64,000 bases of DNA from Prevotella sp. UBA2756 (GCA_002353205.1 DEJE01000014.1:63749-127748), one strand, 5' to 3'; counted from the first letter of the stretch, positions 8,283 through 18,024 are shown. Numbers and translations are program-made. Notes: generated from the letters alone by a model not told the origin.

Positions 8283-8290
8283 CAAATTTA
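8283..8290 (-). promoter_or_regulatory. -7 promoter element (TAAATTTG) of gdhA
   Basis: TAAATTTG on the minus strand lies 49 nt before the gdhA ATG, implying a leader of roughly 42-45 nt. Confidence 0.65.
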
Positions 8291-8371
8291 TGACTTTTCG
8301 GCCAAACGACCAAATAAAAAGCGGAAAACTTTTCTTTTTCTTCTTACTTTTTGCTGAAAGCTCCTTCCTTT

Positions 8372-10486
8372 CTATTTGACGACAACTTTGTGCCCGTTAA
8401 CAATATAAATGCCCGACGGGAGGCCTTTCAAATCGTAAGTATTCTCACGCACCATCATTCCCTGCATGTTGTAGACGTCGGCTGGCCAGTTGATGGCCTT
8501 TTCGGCTTCAATCTGTAAGATGCCTGTGGTGCCGTCGGCTACGAAGAAGTGGCAGGCTTGGTCTTTCTGCATGGCCTCGCCGTTGAGGAAACCGTCGTCG
8601 TAGCCTATCTTCGAGTCGCTGAGCAGGATGTCGCGCATTCCGGTGGGGCTGTTCCCGTCGATGTCGAGGGTCAGCAGGCAGAGCGTTCCGCCTGTCGGCA
8701 GGGTCGTTCCGTCGGCAGCCGTCACGGTCAGCCGGTAGCTGTTGTCGGCGGTCTGGCAGTCGATGGCGTATGTTCCGGCCAGCTCTGTCGGTGCGCTGAC
8801 CATGGGTTGTCCGTTGTCGCCGTTTGGAATGCGCATCCCCTCGGGCAGCGTGATGATCGTCGTCATGCTCGTCAGCGGCATTTCGTCGTAGGTCATCACG
8901 GGGAGCGTCTGCCGTCCGCCGGTGAGGAGCGTCTGTTTGGGCAGGTAGAAACCGTAGCTCTCCACTTGTTGGAAGCGGCTCCATCCGCGACTTCCCATGT
9001 ATGTGGTGCTCCATCCGCCGGGCACGATGACGTGGGCTTTCTCGTAGCTCTCGTCGGCGAAGGCTGTGTTGACGATGGGTGCGCCGGTGCAGATGATGCG
9101 TTCCAGCTCGGTGCAGTCGGCGAAGGCGCCGTTGCCGATGGTCTCCACCGACGGCGGTATGTTCACCGTGGTGAGCTCTTCGCATCCGAGGAAGGTATAG
9201 TCGCCGATGGTTGTCAGTGTTGCCGGCAGAGCGAGTCTTGTCAACCGTTTGCTCATCATGAAGGGTTCGCTGCCGATGGCGGTGACGGTCTGCGGCACGG
9301 CGTAGTCGCCTGTCCGTCCGTTAGGGAATGCGAGGATTGCGGTGCGCTCTTTGTTGAGCAACGTGCCGTCGACCGAGGAGAACGAGCTGTTGGCATCGTC
9401 GACGAGAATCTTCTCCAGACTGTCGCAGAAGACGAAGGGGTTGTTGTTGATCAGCGTCGTGCCGGCCGGGATCACCACTTCCTGAAGGGCATGACTGCCG
9501 TAGAAAGCGTGGTCGTCAATGGCGGTGACGCTGTTGGGCAACTGGTAGGAACCGTTCTTTGCCCCCGGACAGCAAACGACCTTGGTGCGCTCTTTGTTGA
9601 GCAGCACGCCGTTGTCGGAGGTGAAGTGGCTGTTGTCGTTGCTCACGAAGATGTTCTCCAGACTGTCGCAGAAGCTGAAGGCATCGTCGCCGATGGTGCT
9701 CACGCTGGCTGGGATCGTTGTCCGTCGCAGGGCGGCACACTCAGCGAAGGCCCATCTGCCGATGCTTGTCAGGCTCTCGGGCAGCTCGATGTGGCTCAGG
9801 GCAGAGCATCCGAGGAAGGCGGCGTCGCCAATGGTCGTCAGGGCGTTGCTCATCACGAGGCGTTCCACCTTCGTGCAGCCCATGAAGGCCCATGGTCCTA
9901 TCTCTCCGACGGTTGCCGGCAGGCTGTAGGTGCTCCCTTTGGCGTTGGGGTAGGCCACCAGGGTGGTGACTGTTTTGTTATAAAGCACTCCGTCGGGGGC
10001 GGCATAGTGGCTGTTCTGCTCGTCCACGATGAATCGTTCCAGACGGGTGCAGCGTGCGAAAGCCTCGTTGCCGATGAGCTTCACCGAGGCCGGTATGCGC
10101 ATGGTGATCAGGGCCGAACATCCGTAGAAGGCCGCCTCGCCGATGCTCTCCACGCCCTCGGGCATGTTGACGTAGCCCAGGGAGGTGCATGCCGAGAAGG
10201 CTGCGTTGCCGATGGTGCGCAGTCCTGTGGGCAGGCGGAGCGACGTGAGGTTGCTGCACACGTTGAAGGCGCGGTCGGCGATGGCTGTCACGCGGTAGGT
10301 CTTCCCGTCGGCCACGATGCTGTCGGGGATGTTCACGAACCCGCTGTATGGCTCGTCGCCCGCTGTGACGCTCACCTCGCGCTGGTTGACCAGCTTGAAG
10401 CAGACGTCCCACACCTTGAAGTCGTAGGCTCCTGCGGTGGTGCAGGCGAGCACACATATTATAATGGCGATGAATTTTCTGTTCAT
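8372..10486 (-). CDS. BspA-like leucine-rich repeat surface protein
   Basis: A 704-residue secreted protein: signal peptide FIAIIICVLACTTAGAYD, then about 12 BspA/LRR_5 repeats of the form L.SI...AF..C..L..I.IP.SV..IG (residues 45-480). Examples are LTTIGDAAFLGCSALSHIEL and VETIGNGAFADCTELERI. A beta-rich region follows (500-660), and the tail GLPSGIYIVNGHKVVVK is of the C-terminal sorting-like type. BspA proteins mediate adhesion and aggregation in related oral species. Surface exposure and secretion by a type IX-like route are inferences. The start codon lies 7 nt after a near-consensus TTACTTTG. Confidence 0.88.
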   Translation of the reverse strand: MNRKFIAIIICVLACTTAGAYDFKVWDVCFKLVNQREVSVTAGDEPYSGFVNIPDSIVADGKTYRVTAIADRAFNVCSNLTSLRLPTGLRTIGNAAFSACTSLGYVNMPEGVESIGEAAFYGCSALITMRIPASVKLIGNEAFARCTRLERFIVDEQNSHYAAPDGVLYNKTVTTLVAYPNAKGSTYSLPATVGEIGPWAFMGCTKVERLVMSNALTTIGDAAFLGCSALSHIELPESLTSIGRWAFAECAALRRTTIPASVSTIGDDAFSFCDSLENIFVSNDNSHFTSDNGVLLNKERTKVVCCPGAKNGSYQLPNSVTAIDDHAFYGSHALQEVVIPAGTTLINNNPFVFCDSLEKILVDDANSSFSSVDGTLLNKERTAILAFPNGRTGDYAVPQTVTAIGSEPFMMSKRLTRLALPATLTTIGDYTFLGCEELTTVNIPPSVETIGNGAFADCTELERIICTGAPIVNTAFADESYEKAHVIVPGGWSTTYMGSRGWSRFQQVESYGFYLPKQTLLTGGRQTLPVMTYDEMPLTSMTTIITLPEGMRIPNGDNGQPMVSAPTELAGTYAIDCQTADNSYRLTVTAADGTTLPTGGTLCLLTLDIDGNSPTGMRDILLSDSKIGYDDGFLNGEAMQKDQACHFFVADGTTGILQIEAEKAINWPADVYNMQGMMVRENTYDLKGLPSGIYIVNGHKVVVK

Positions 10487-10556
10487 ATAGTTTGCAAAGT
10501 AAGCGATTTTTCTTGAATCCTACAATTATTGAGCGCAAAAGAATCCTAAATGGAGA

Positions 10557-12596
10557 CTATTTCGTGTATTCCACGGCCAGCATGGTGAGGTCGTCGCTCT
10601 GCTCGGCATCGCCCACGAAGAACTGCACGGCCTGCGTCATGGCGTCGATGAGCGCCTTGGGGTGGTGCTGGCCCTTGGCGAGCTGGGCAGCAGCGATGTT
10701 GCTGATGCGCAGTGATCCGAACTGGTTGTGGCGGCTGTCCTCGGCCTCGTCGAGCCCGTCGGTGTAGAGGAAGATGGTGGTCTGCGGCTCGATGGTGACC
10801 TGCTGGGCGGTGAACTGGAACTTCGGCATGACGCCGATGGGCAGGTTGGCGTCGCAGGGTAGAGGCTTTACGTCGTGTCCGATGATCAGCGGTGCGTCGT
10901 GTCCGGCGTTGCAGTAGGTCAGTTGCCCGTTGCTCAGGTTGAGCACGCCCACGAAGACGGTGACGAAGATGTTGGTCTCGTTGCGCTCGGTCATGGCTTC
11001 GTTGAGGGCCGCCATGATGATGTCAGGGCGGTCCACGTGTTCAGAGATGTTGTGGAAGAGGGATCGCGTGACGGCCATCACGAGCGATGCCGGGATTCCT
11101 TTGCCCGATACGTCGCCGATGCAGAAATAGAGATGGTCGTTGCGCAGGAGGAAGTCGAAGAGATCGCCGCCGACGGCCTTGGCTGGTGTGAGGGTGCCGT
11201 AGACGTTGATGTCGTCGCGTTCAATGTTGTTGCCGGGGAGCATGGCCATTTGAATGCCGTGGGCGATGTCGAGTTCGCGTTCCATCGCGGCTTTCTGCGT
11301 GGTGGTGGCCTTGAGTTCATCCACGTAGGAGGCGAGCGAGGTCTGCATGCGCTCAAAGGAGTCGCGCAGCAGGCTGATCTCGTCGTTGTTCTTCGCATCG
11401 GGCAGGGGCGTGTCGAATTTTCCCTTGGCCACCTCGCCTGCCGATCCGGCCAGTTGCATCAGCGGCCGCGTGGCATGCCTGATGGAGGTCCGGCACACGG
11501 TGAAGATGATGATGAGTGCCACGATGAAGATGACGACGAGCAGGCCCACGAAGATGTATCCGTTCATCTTGACCAGATAGCTGGGCACGACGATGCCCAT
11601 CGACAGGTTGATTTCGTGCAGGGGAGCGTAGAAGAGATAGCATTTCTCGTCTTCTATCTCCAGCGAGTTACCCTTTTTGTCGGTGCTGTAGTAGCCTTCG
11701 AGCCCCATTGCCATCTGGTGTCCCACGTAGTTGTCGAGCGTGTCGTCGCTTTCCTCGGCATAGTCGAAGAATGACTCTCTGAGGATGCGCTTCTTCTCGG
11801 GATGGCAGACGAAGGTGCCGTCACGGGTGATGATGAAGCTGTACACCTCTTCGCGTATCGACTCGTCGATTTCGGCTTTTTCTGCTTGCTCTACCATGCT
11901 CTTCCTCGATTGCTCGTTAGCGTTCCATAGCTTCTTGAAGGCCGTCAGGTCCAGCTGTTCCAGACGTTCGCTCAGCCATTCAAGCGAGACATCGGCACCG
12001 AGCACGGCCACTGCCTCGCCCCCTTTGTTGCGGATCGGTACGAGATAGGAGATGAGCGGAGTCGTGGAGTCGTTCTTTTCAAAGAAGGGCTGCGACCAGT
12101 AGGCCTCGTCGGTCGTTATGGCTTCCTTGAACCACGTCTTGTCCAGGTAGTCGGACTCCTCGTTTCCCATGTTGAACGACCGCGTCGTGCCGTCGTCGTT
12201 CCTCACGGCCAAGGGCTGGAAACACCGGCCTTTCTGTGGGTAGAAGTTCTCCTTGAAGCTGATGCCGCAACTGCGTATCTGCTTGTTCAGACCCACGATG
12301 CGCTCCATGATGCGGTACATCTCGTCGGGGTCGGAAAGGTTCTGCTCTATCTCGTGGACGTTGTTGATAGCAGCCACGCTCACGTCGTCGAGCGTGCTCT
12401 GCACGTTCTCGTTCATGCTCAGCAGCACCTCCTTGTAGCGATTGGCGGCTTCGACGTCGAGGACATTGCTCGACAGCTCGATGATGAGCCACAGCATGAG
12501 GCCGAGGATGACGATCAGCGTGATCACTATGCGCCGTGTCAGCCGCTTCGCAAAGGATTTTGAGTATGGCTTTCGTTTGCTTCTTTTTCCGAACAT
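10557..12596 (-). CDS. Membrane-bound SpoIIE/PP2C-type serine phosphatase with extracytoplasmic sensor and HAMP
   Basis: A 679-residue signalling phosphatase. TM1 is at about 25-46 (IVITLIVILGLMLWLIIEL). A Cache-like extracytoplasmic sensor spans about 50-335 (LISYLVPIRNKGGEAVAVLGAD). TM2 is at about 345-370, followed by a HAMP helix pair and a coiled coil. The PP2C domain (about 450-675) has AVGGDLFDF, CIGDVSGKGIPASLVMAV and TIFLYTDGLDEAEDS with metal-binding Asp residues. RsbU/SpoIIE phosphatases dephosphorylate anti-anti-sigma proteins, but no STAS or RsbW gene lies nearby, so the target is unknown. It is divergent from the receiver/ATP-grasp fusion gene. Confidence 0.9.
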   Translation of the reverse strand: MFGKRSKRKPYSKSFAKRLTRRIVITLIVILGLMLWLIIELSSNVLDVEAANRYKEVLLSMNENVQSTLDDVSVAAINNVHEIEQNLSDPDEMYRIMERIVGLNKQIRSCGISFKENFYPQKGRCFQPLAVRNDDGTTRSFNMGNEESDYLDKTWFKEAITTDEAYWSQPFFEKNDSTTPLISYLVPIRNKGGEAVAVLGADVSLEWLSERLEQLDLTAFKKLWNANEQSRKSMVEQAEKAEIDESIREEVYSFIITRDGTFVCHPEKKRILRESFFDYAEESDDTLDNYVGHQMAMGLEGYYSTDKKGNSLEIEDEKCYLFYAPLHEINLSMGIVVPSYLVKMNGYIFVGLLVVIFIVALIIIFTVCRTSIRHATRPLMQLAGSAGEVAKGKFDTPLPDAKNNDEISLLRDSFERMQTSLASYVDELKATTTQKAAMERELDIAHGIQMAMLPGNNIERDDINVYGTLTPAKAVGGDLFDFLLRNDHLYFCIGDVSGKGIPASLVMAVTRSLFHNISEHVDRPDIIMAALNEAMTERNETNIFVTVFVGVLNLSNGQLTYCNAGHDAPLIIGHDVKPLPCDANLPIGVMPKFQFTAQQVTIEPQTTIFLYTDGLDEAEDSRHNQFGSLRISNIAAAQLAKGQHHPKALIDAMTQAVQFFVGDAEQSDDLTMLAVEYTK

Positions 12597-12690
12597 GACA
12601 ATGTCTGGATATCTTTTCTACCGACAAGCGACCAGGACCAGATGGACTATCAATATGGTAAGGTGCGCTTTTCCTCTTCTTTATCGAATG

Positions 12691-12698
12691 CAAAGATA
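12691..12698 (-). promoter_or_regulatory. -7 promoter element (TATCTTTG) of the SpoIIE-type phosphatase
   Basis: TATCTTTG on the minus strand in the divergent intergenic region, 94 nt before the ATG at 12596; the predicted leader is about 88 nt. Confidence 0.6.
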
Positions 12699-12761
12699 GG
12701 AAAAAAAGCTCAAATGGGCGTTCTATTGCGCGATTTATTTTGTGCTTCCACTTTTTTTTTG

Positions 12762-12769
12762 TAAGTTTG
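12762..12769 (+). promoter_or_regulatory. -7 promoter element (TAAGTTTG) of the receiver/ATP-grasp gene
   Basis: TAAGTTTG follows a T-rich tract on the plus strand. A start near 12776 gives a leader of about 79 nt to the ATG at 12855, or 25 nt to the ATG at 12801. Confidence 0.6.
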
Positions 12770-12854
12770 CACAAAGAAAGAGCCATTTCCCGGCACGGCG
12801 ATGTCGTCGTTGGGGCATGGTTTGTGCGTGAACCCTATAATATCCGAATACGAA

Positions 12855-15800
12855 ATGGATTCCAACATCCCCCAACAGTGGAACAAGTTCTACCTGAAAG
12901 ACGTATCGTTCGTGAACCTGATGACGAAGCGCATCTACAACGTGCTCATCATTGCCAATCCCTACGATGCCTTCATGCTCGAAGACGACGGGCGCGTGGA
13001 CGAGAAGATCTTCAACGAATATACCGAACTGGGACTGCGCTATCCTCCCACGTTCACGCAGGTGAGCACGGTGGAGGAGGCGCAGGCCGTGCTGCAGACG
13101 ACGAGCATCGACTTGGTGATCTGTATGCCCGGCAATGCCGACAACGATGCCTTCGACGTGGCGCGCGACGTCAAGGCCCACGTTCCCGACATTCCCTGCG
13201 TGGTGCTCACGCCTTTCTCCCACGGCATCACGCGCCGCATCGAGAACGAAGACATGTCGATCTTCGACTACGTGTTCTGCTGGCTGGGCAACACCAACCT
13301 TATCCTGAGTATCATCAAGCTCATCGAGGATAAGATGAACCTCGACCACGACATCGAGGAGGCCGGCGTGCAGATGATCATGCTCGTGGAAGACGGCATC
13401 CGCTTCTATAGTTCCGTCCTCCCCAATCTCTACAGCTATATCCTCGCGCAGAGCCAGCGGTTCGCCACCGAGGCACTGAACCCACACTCGGCAACGCTGC
13501 GCATGCGCGGACGTCCCAAGGTGGTGCTGGCGCGAACCTACGAGGAGGCATGGGCTCTCTACGAGAAATACCACGACAACACGCTGGGTGTCATCTCCGA
13601 CTGCCGCTTCCCCATGCACATGCTCGCACCGTCCGATCCCCATACCTTCGTGCCCACGAAGGCGGAGAAAGACCCCGATGCGGGCTTCAAGCTGCTGAGG
13701 GCCATCCGCGAGCGCGACGAGTACGTGCCGCTCATCATGCAGAGTGCCGAGGCCTCCAACCGCGAACGGGCTTTGCAGGAGGGGTTCAAGTATGTTGACA
13801 AGAACTCGAAGAAGATGAATATCGACCTGCGCAACATCATGGCCGAGCACTTCGGCTTCGGCGACTTCATCTTCCGCGATCCGAAAACGCACGACGAGGT
13901 GCGCCGTGTGCGCAATCTCAAGGAGCTGCAAGACAATATCTTCACCATCCCGCGCGACTCCATGCTCCACCATATCTCGCGCAACCACATGAGCCGGTGG
14001 CTCTGCGCACGGGCCATCTTCCCCGTGTCGGCATTCCTCAAGACCGTCACCTGGCATAAACTGCAGGATGTCGACGCTCACCGCAAGATCATCTTCGATG
14101 CTATCGTGCAGTACCGTCGGATGAAGAACATCGGCGTAGTGGCACTCTTCGACCGCAACCGCTTCGACTCCTACAGCCATTTCGCACGCATCGGCGACGG
14201 TTCGCTCGGCGGCAAAGGGCGCGGACTGGCTTTCCTCGACAACATCATCAAGCGCCATCCCGAGTTCAACGAGTTTGAGGGCGTGAAGGTGAGCATCCCG
14301 AAGACCGTGGTGCTCTGCACCGACGTGTTCGACGAGTTCATGGACACAAACAATCTTTATCAGATAGCGCTGAGCGATGCGCCCGACGAGGACATCCTCC
14401 GACACTTCCTCCGTGCCCAGCTCCCCGATAAGTACATCGCCGACTTCTTCACCTTCTTCGATGCCACGCGCTCGCCGATAGCCATCCGCAGCAGCTCGTT
14501 GCTCGAAGACTCCCACTACCAGCCCTTCGCCGGCATCTACTCCACCTATATGATACCCTATCTCGACGACAAGTATCAGATGCTGCAGATGCTTGCCGCC
14601 GCCATCAAGAGCGTCTATGCCAGCGTCTATTTCAAGGATTCGAAGGCTTATATGACGGCCACATCGAACGTCATCGACCAGGAGAAGATGGCGGTCATCC
14701 TGCAAGAGGTGGTGGGCAAGCGCTACGGCGATCGCTACTATCCCAACATCAGCGGTGTGCTGCGTTCGTTGAACTACTACCCGCTGGAGGGCGAGACGAG
14801 CGAAGAAGGTGTGGCCAGCCTGGCCCTCGGACTGGGGAAATATATCGTCGACGGCGGACAGACGCTCCGTGTCAGCCCTTACCATCCCGACAAGGTGATG
14901 CAGATGAGCGAGATGGATATCGCCCTGCGGCAGACGCAGACGCGCTTCTACGCCCTCGATATGAGCCATGTGAGCAACGACTTCCAGGTCGACGACGGCT
15001 TTAATATCCTCAATCTGCGCGTGAAGGAGGCCGACAAGGACGGGTCGTTGCGCTATATTTCCAGCACCTACGACCCCACCGACCAGATGATACGCGACGG
15101 ATACTACGAGGGTGGACGCAAGATTATCTCGCTCTGCGGCGTGCTGAAGCATGGTGTCTTCCCGCTGCCCGAGCTGTTGCAGATGTCGATGAAGTTCGGA
15201 GCCGAGGGGATGAGGCGCCCGGTAGAGATTGAACTGGCCTGCAACATCAACGATAACCGCACGGGAGAGTTCTACCTGCTGCAGATACGTCCCATTGTCG
15301 ACTCGAAGCAGGTGCTCGACGAAGATCTCTCGAAGCTGCCCGACGAGCGTTGTCTGCTGCGGTCGCACAACTCGCTGGGCCATGGCATCTCCGATGATGT
15401 CTGCGATGTGGTCTATGTGAAGGCCGACGACGACTTCACGGCTTCCAACAATCCCACCATAGCCGAGGAAATAGAGGCCATCAACAAGAAGTTCCTCGAT
15501 GCCGGCACCAATTATGTGCTCGTCGGCCCAGGGCGTTGGGGCAGCAGCGACTACTGGTTAGGCATTCCGGTGAAGTGGCCGCATATCTCGGCGGCGCGCG
15601 TCATCGTGGAGTCAGGGCTGAAGAACTATCGCGTCGACCCCTCTCAGGGCACCCATTTCTTCCAGAACCTCACCAGTTTCGGCGTGGGATATTTCACGGT
15701 GAACACGTTCAGTGGCGACGGAATCTTCCAGCAGCACGTTCTCGATGCCATGCCTGCCGTGGAGGAGACGCAGTATGTGCGCCACGTACGCTTCAACCGT

Positions 15801-15863
15801 CCGCTGCGCATCATGATGGACGGCATGAAGCAAGAGGGCGTGGTCCTGCTTCCAGAGGATTAG
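12855..15863 (+). CDS. Receiver-like domain fused to PEP-synthase-type ATP-grasp domain
   Basis: A roughly 1000-residue cytoplasmic protein. The first 350 residues look like two tandem response-regulator-like folds (YNVLIIANPYDAFMLEDDG, then KVVLARTYEEAWALYEKY and DNTLGVISDCRF, a likely phospho-acceptor strand). The second half is the nucleotide-binding domain of pyruvate-phosphate dikinase/PEP synthase: DGSLGGKGRGLAFLDN, PIAIRSSSLLEDSHYQPFAG, FYLLQIRPIVDSKQ. The phosphohistidine swivel domain and the PEP/pyruvate barrel are missing, so it cannot be a normal PEP synthase. This architecture recurs in Bacteroidetes; I know of no assigned function. I chose ATG 12855 because the upstream 18 codons are atypical. 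Divergent from the phosphatase gene. Confidence 0.8.
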   Translation: MDSNIPQQWNKFYLKDVSFVNLMTKRIYNVLIIANPYDAFMLEDDGRVDEKIFNEYTELGLRYPPTFTQVSTVEEAQAVLQTTSIDLVICMPGNADNDAFDVARDVKAHVPDIPCVVLTPFSHGITRRIENEDMSIFDYVFCWLGNTNLILSIIKLIEDKMNLDHDIEEAGVQMIMLVEDGIRFYSSVLPNLYSYILAQSQRFATEALNPHSATLRMRGRPKVVLARTYEEAWALYEKYHDNTLGVISDCRFPMHMLAPSDPHTFVPTKAEKDPDAGFKLLRAIRERDEYVPLIMQSAEASNRERALQEGFKYVDKNSKKMNIDLRNIMAEHFGFGDFIFRDPKTHDEVRRVRNLKELQDNIFTIPRDSMLHHISRNHMSRWLCARAIFPVSAFLKTVTWHKLQDVDAHRKIIFDAIVQYRRMKNIGVVALFDRNRFDSYSHFARIGDGSLGGKGRGLAFLDNIIKRHPEFNEFEGVKVSIPKTVVLCTDVFDEFMDTNNLYQIALSDAPDEDILRHFLRAQLPDKYIADFFTFFDATRSPIAIRSSSLLEDSHYQPFAGIYSTYMIPYLDDKYQMLQMLAAAIKSVYASVYFKDSKAYMTATSNVIDQEKMAVILQEVVGKRYGDRYYPNISGVLRSLNYYPLEGETSEEGVASLALGLGKYIVDGGQTLRVSPYHPDKVMQMSEMDIALRQTQTRFYALDMSHVSNDFQVDDGFNILNLRVKEADKDGSLRYISSTYDPTDQMIRDGYYEGGRKIISLCGVLKHGVFPLPELLQMSMKFGAEGMRRPVEIELACNINDNRTGEFYLLQIRPIVDSKQVLDEDLSKLPDERCLLRSHNSLGHGISDDVCDVVYVKADDDFTASNNPTIAEEIEAINKKFLDAGTNYVLVGPGRWGSSDYWLGIPVKWPHISAARVIVESGLKNYRVDPSQGTHFFQNLTSFGVGYFTVNTFSGDGIFQQHVLDAMPAVEETQYVRHVRFNRPLRIMMDGMKQEGVVLLPED

Positions 15864-15881
15864 GGGAGTCCCCCCGAGACT

Positions 15882-15945
15882 CGGAATGGCGGAATATCGA
15901 AATCCCGGAATGCCGGAATGCCGGAATGCCGTTATCCTAGAATCC
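15882..15945. repeat. Octamer tandem repeat (CGGAATGC type), 8 units
   Basis: Eight consecutive 8-bp units begin CGGAATGG and CGGAATAT, include three identical CGGAATGC, and end in diverged copies. It lies between the convergent fusion gene and DUF349 gene. It is the reverse complement of the ATTCCG octamers at 20821-20900. Confidence 0.85.
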
Positions 15946-15996
15946 CGAAAAAAAAAACGCCCCCCCCTTAATAACGTAATCACTCGGAGTGGAAAC

Positions 15997-16029
15997 AAAA
16001 GGCTGAAGGTTCGTTCCTTCAGCCTTTTG
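15997..16029. terminator. Bidirectional terminator
   Basis: AAAAGGCTGAAGG pairs perfectly with CCTTCAGCCTTTT around a 6-nt loop, with T-rich flanks on both strands. It serves both convergent genes. Confidence 0.85.
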
Positions 16030-16043
16030 TTGAATATCATCAT

Positions 16044-17981
16044 TTATTCCTTTTCTTTGTTCTCGGCGTCGATGGCCTTGATCTTCTGGCGAACCAGCTC
16101 GCAGTCGTCTTTCAGCTTCTGCACCTTGCGGTTCATCTCGTCGATGAGCGAGTTACCCTTCTTGCTGGCGGCGTTCAGGAATCCGAGGTTGTTCTCGTAG
16201 GTCTGTATCTCCTGCTTCATGGCCTCATAGCGGCGGAGCAGACGGCTGCGCTCGTTGTCGAGGACCTCGGTGCCGTGCTCGGCCATCGTCTTCAGGTTGT
16301 TCTTGAAGGTGTCCAACCGGCGGCGCGCCGTGGTGACGTTCAGTTCCTTGTAGAGCTTGTCGAGCACCTCATGATATTCCTTGTAGAGCTTGTCCTTCTC
16401 CTTATAAGGCACGTGACCCACGGCCTGGTATTTCTCCACGAGCTCCTGCACCTTCTCCTGCACGTTGTCGCCGGCCTCCTCGGTGAGGGCTTTCAGCTGT
16501 GCGATGATGTCGCGCTTCTTGGCCAGGTTCTCGCGTTCAGCGCTGCGTGTGCCGGCGTTGGCGGCGTTGCGTGCCTCGAAGAATTTGTTGCAGGCGCCGA
16601 GGAATTCGTTCCACAGCTGGTCGCCAAGTCGTTTGGGCACCATGCCGATGGTGCGCCATTCCTTCTGCAGGGCAATGAGCTTGTCGCTTGTGGCTTTCCA
16701 CTCGGTGCTGTCCTGCAGAGCCTTGGCCTGCTCGATGAGAGCGCGTTTCTTGTCGGCGTTCTCGTTGAACTGTGCCTTCATGTTGCGGAAGAACTCCGTC
16801 TTGCGGCCGAAGAAGTCGTCGCAGGCAGCGCGGAAGCGCTCGAAGATCTTCACGTTCATCTTCTGCGGGGCAAAGCCGATGGTCTTCCATTCGGTCTGAA
16901 TGTCGATGATCTGCTTCGTGTGACGGTCCCAGTCGGCCGAGTTCTTGTTCTCCTCCTTGGCGATGGCTTCCACCTTCTCGCAGAGCTCGGTCTTCTTCTG
17001 CAGGTTCTCCTCCTCGCGGTTGCGCAGGTCATCGAAGTGCTGCTGGTGCTTCTTGTTAATCACGGTAGAGGCGGCCTTGAAGCGAGCCCATATCTCTTCG
17101 CGCAGCTCCTTGGCCACAGGACCCGTCTCGCGGTATTCCTGATGGAGCTTCTGCAGCTGGTGGAAGGCGCTGATCACGTCGGTCTCGTCGGCCAGTTTCT
17201 CTGCGGCTTCGCACAGGCGGTTCTTGATTTCAAGGTTCTTCTTGAAGTCGTATTCGCGGGCTTCGCTGTTCAGTTTCAGCAAGTCGTAGAACTGTTCCAC
17301 GTAGAGCTGGTAGTTGCGCCACAGCTCATTGGCCTTATCGGCGGGGACCGACTTGATGTCTTTCCACTCCTGTTGCAGCTTCTTGAACTCCTGGAACGAC
17401 TTGTTGGCCTCCTCGGGCGAGGTGGCCATATTCTTGATCTTCTCGATGATGTCGAGCTTCTTCTTCAGATTCTCCTGCTTCTCGGCCTCCTGCTCTTGGA
17501 ACACTTTGGAGCGGCGCTCCTTGATGATGCCCATCTCGGCCTTGAAGACCTCTTCGTCCTCGTCGGGAAGAACGGTGTATTTCTCCGGATCGCCCCCTGC
17601 TTCGAGGTAGGCTTTCTGTGCGGCTTCGCGCTCTGCAAAGTGCAGTTTGTAGAAAACGGTCTTCAGGTAGTCCACCTCTTCCTTGCCGGGAACGTCGTCG
17701 CCGTGGGCAATCTCCTTCAGACGCTCCACCACTTCAGCTTTCGACTTGTAGATGCGGTGCTCTTTCTCCTCGGCAGGAGCGTCTCCGGCAGCGGCATCCT
17801 CCACGGCGGGAGCATCCTCTGCGGCGGCATTCTCCGCGGTGGGAGCCTCGGTCTCTGCGGCGGGAGCGGCCTCAGCGTTGCTGTTGGCGGGGGCTTCCGC
17901 TTCGTTCACTACGTTTTCTTCCACTTTCTTTTCTTCCAACTGTGCCTCTTGTTCGAGGACGTTTTCTTGAGAGTCAATCAT
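16044..17981 (-). CDS. DUF349-repeat coiled-coil protein
   Basis: A 645-residue soluble acidic protein. The first about 75 residues are Ala/Glu-rich low complexity. The rest is helical with five or so DUF349 units, recognisable by repeated W-containing motifs: FKKLQQEWKDIKSVPADK, LQKLHQEYRETGPVAKEL, IDIQTEWKTIGFAPQKMN, LIALQKEWRTIGMVPKRL and LVEKYQAVGHVPYKEKDK. DUF349 proteins are widespread in Bacteroidetes; I know of no firmly established role. No signal peptide or membrane segment. Monocistronic, with its own promoter and terminator. Confidence 0.88.
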   Translation of the reverse strand: MIDSQENVLEQEAQLEEKKVEENVVNEAEAPANSNAEAAPAAETEAPTAENAAAEDAPAVEDAAAGDAPAEEKEHRIYKSKAEVVERLKEIAHGDDVPGKEEVDYLKTVFYKLHFAEREAAQKAYLEAGGDPEKYTVLPDEDEEVFKAEMGIIKERRSKVFQEQEAEKQENLKKKLDIIEKIKNMATSPEEANKSFQEFKKLQQEWKDIKSVPADKANELWRNYQLYVEQFYDLLKLNSEAREYDFKKNLEIKNRLCEAAEKLADETDVISAFHQLQKLHQEYRETGPVAKELREEIWARFKAASTVINKKHQQHFDDLRNREEENLQKKTELCEKVEAIAKEENKNSADWDRHTKQIIDIQTEWKTIGFAPQKMNVKIFERFRAACDDFFGRKTEFFRNMKAQFNENADKKRALIEQAKALQDSTEWKATSDKLIALQKEWRTIGMVPKRLGDQLWNEFLGACNKFFEARNAANAGTRSAERENLAKKRDIIAQLKALTEEAGDNVQEKVQELVEKYQAVGHVPYKEKDKLYKEYHEVLDKLYKELNVTTARRRLDTFKNNLKTMAEHGTEVLDNERSRLLRRYEAMKQEIQTYENNLGFLNAASKKGNSLIDEMNRKVQKLKDDCELVRQKIKAIDAENKEKE

Positions 17982-18024
17982 TTTTAATGATGCTTAGTTC
18001 GTAAATCATTAGGTTTATGGGCTG

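Noticed and set aside
8549..10516. 655-codon plus-strand frame opposite the BspA-like gene
   Set aside because: Its pseudo-repeats reflect the LRR repeats of the real minus-strand gene; there is no signal peptide, motif or promoter.
12735..15383. 882-codon open frame on the minus strand opposite the receiver/ATP-grasp gene
   Set aside because: It mirrors the codon structure of the real plus-strand gene, has no recognisable domain and consists of His/Val/Leu-rich low-information sequence. It is an antisense shadow in GC-rich DNA.
12855..15863. Annotation as a functional phosphoenolpyruvate synthase
   Set aside because: The central phosphohistidine domain and the PEP/pyruvate-binding barrel are missing; only the nucleotide-binding domain is present.
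16275..17987. 570-codon plus-strand frame opposite the DUF349 gene
   Set aside because: Leu/Val/His-rich antisense shadow; the minus strand has clear DUF349 repeats.
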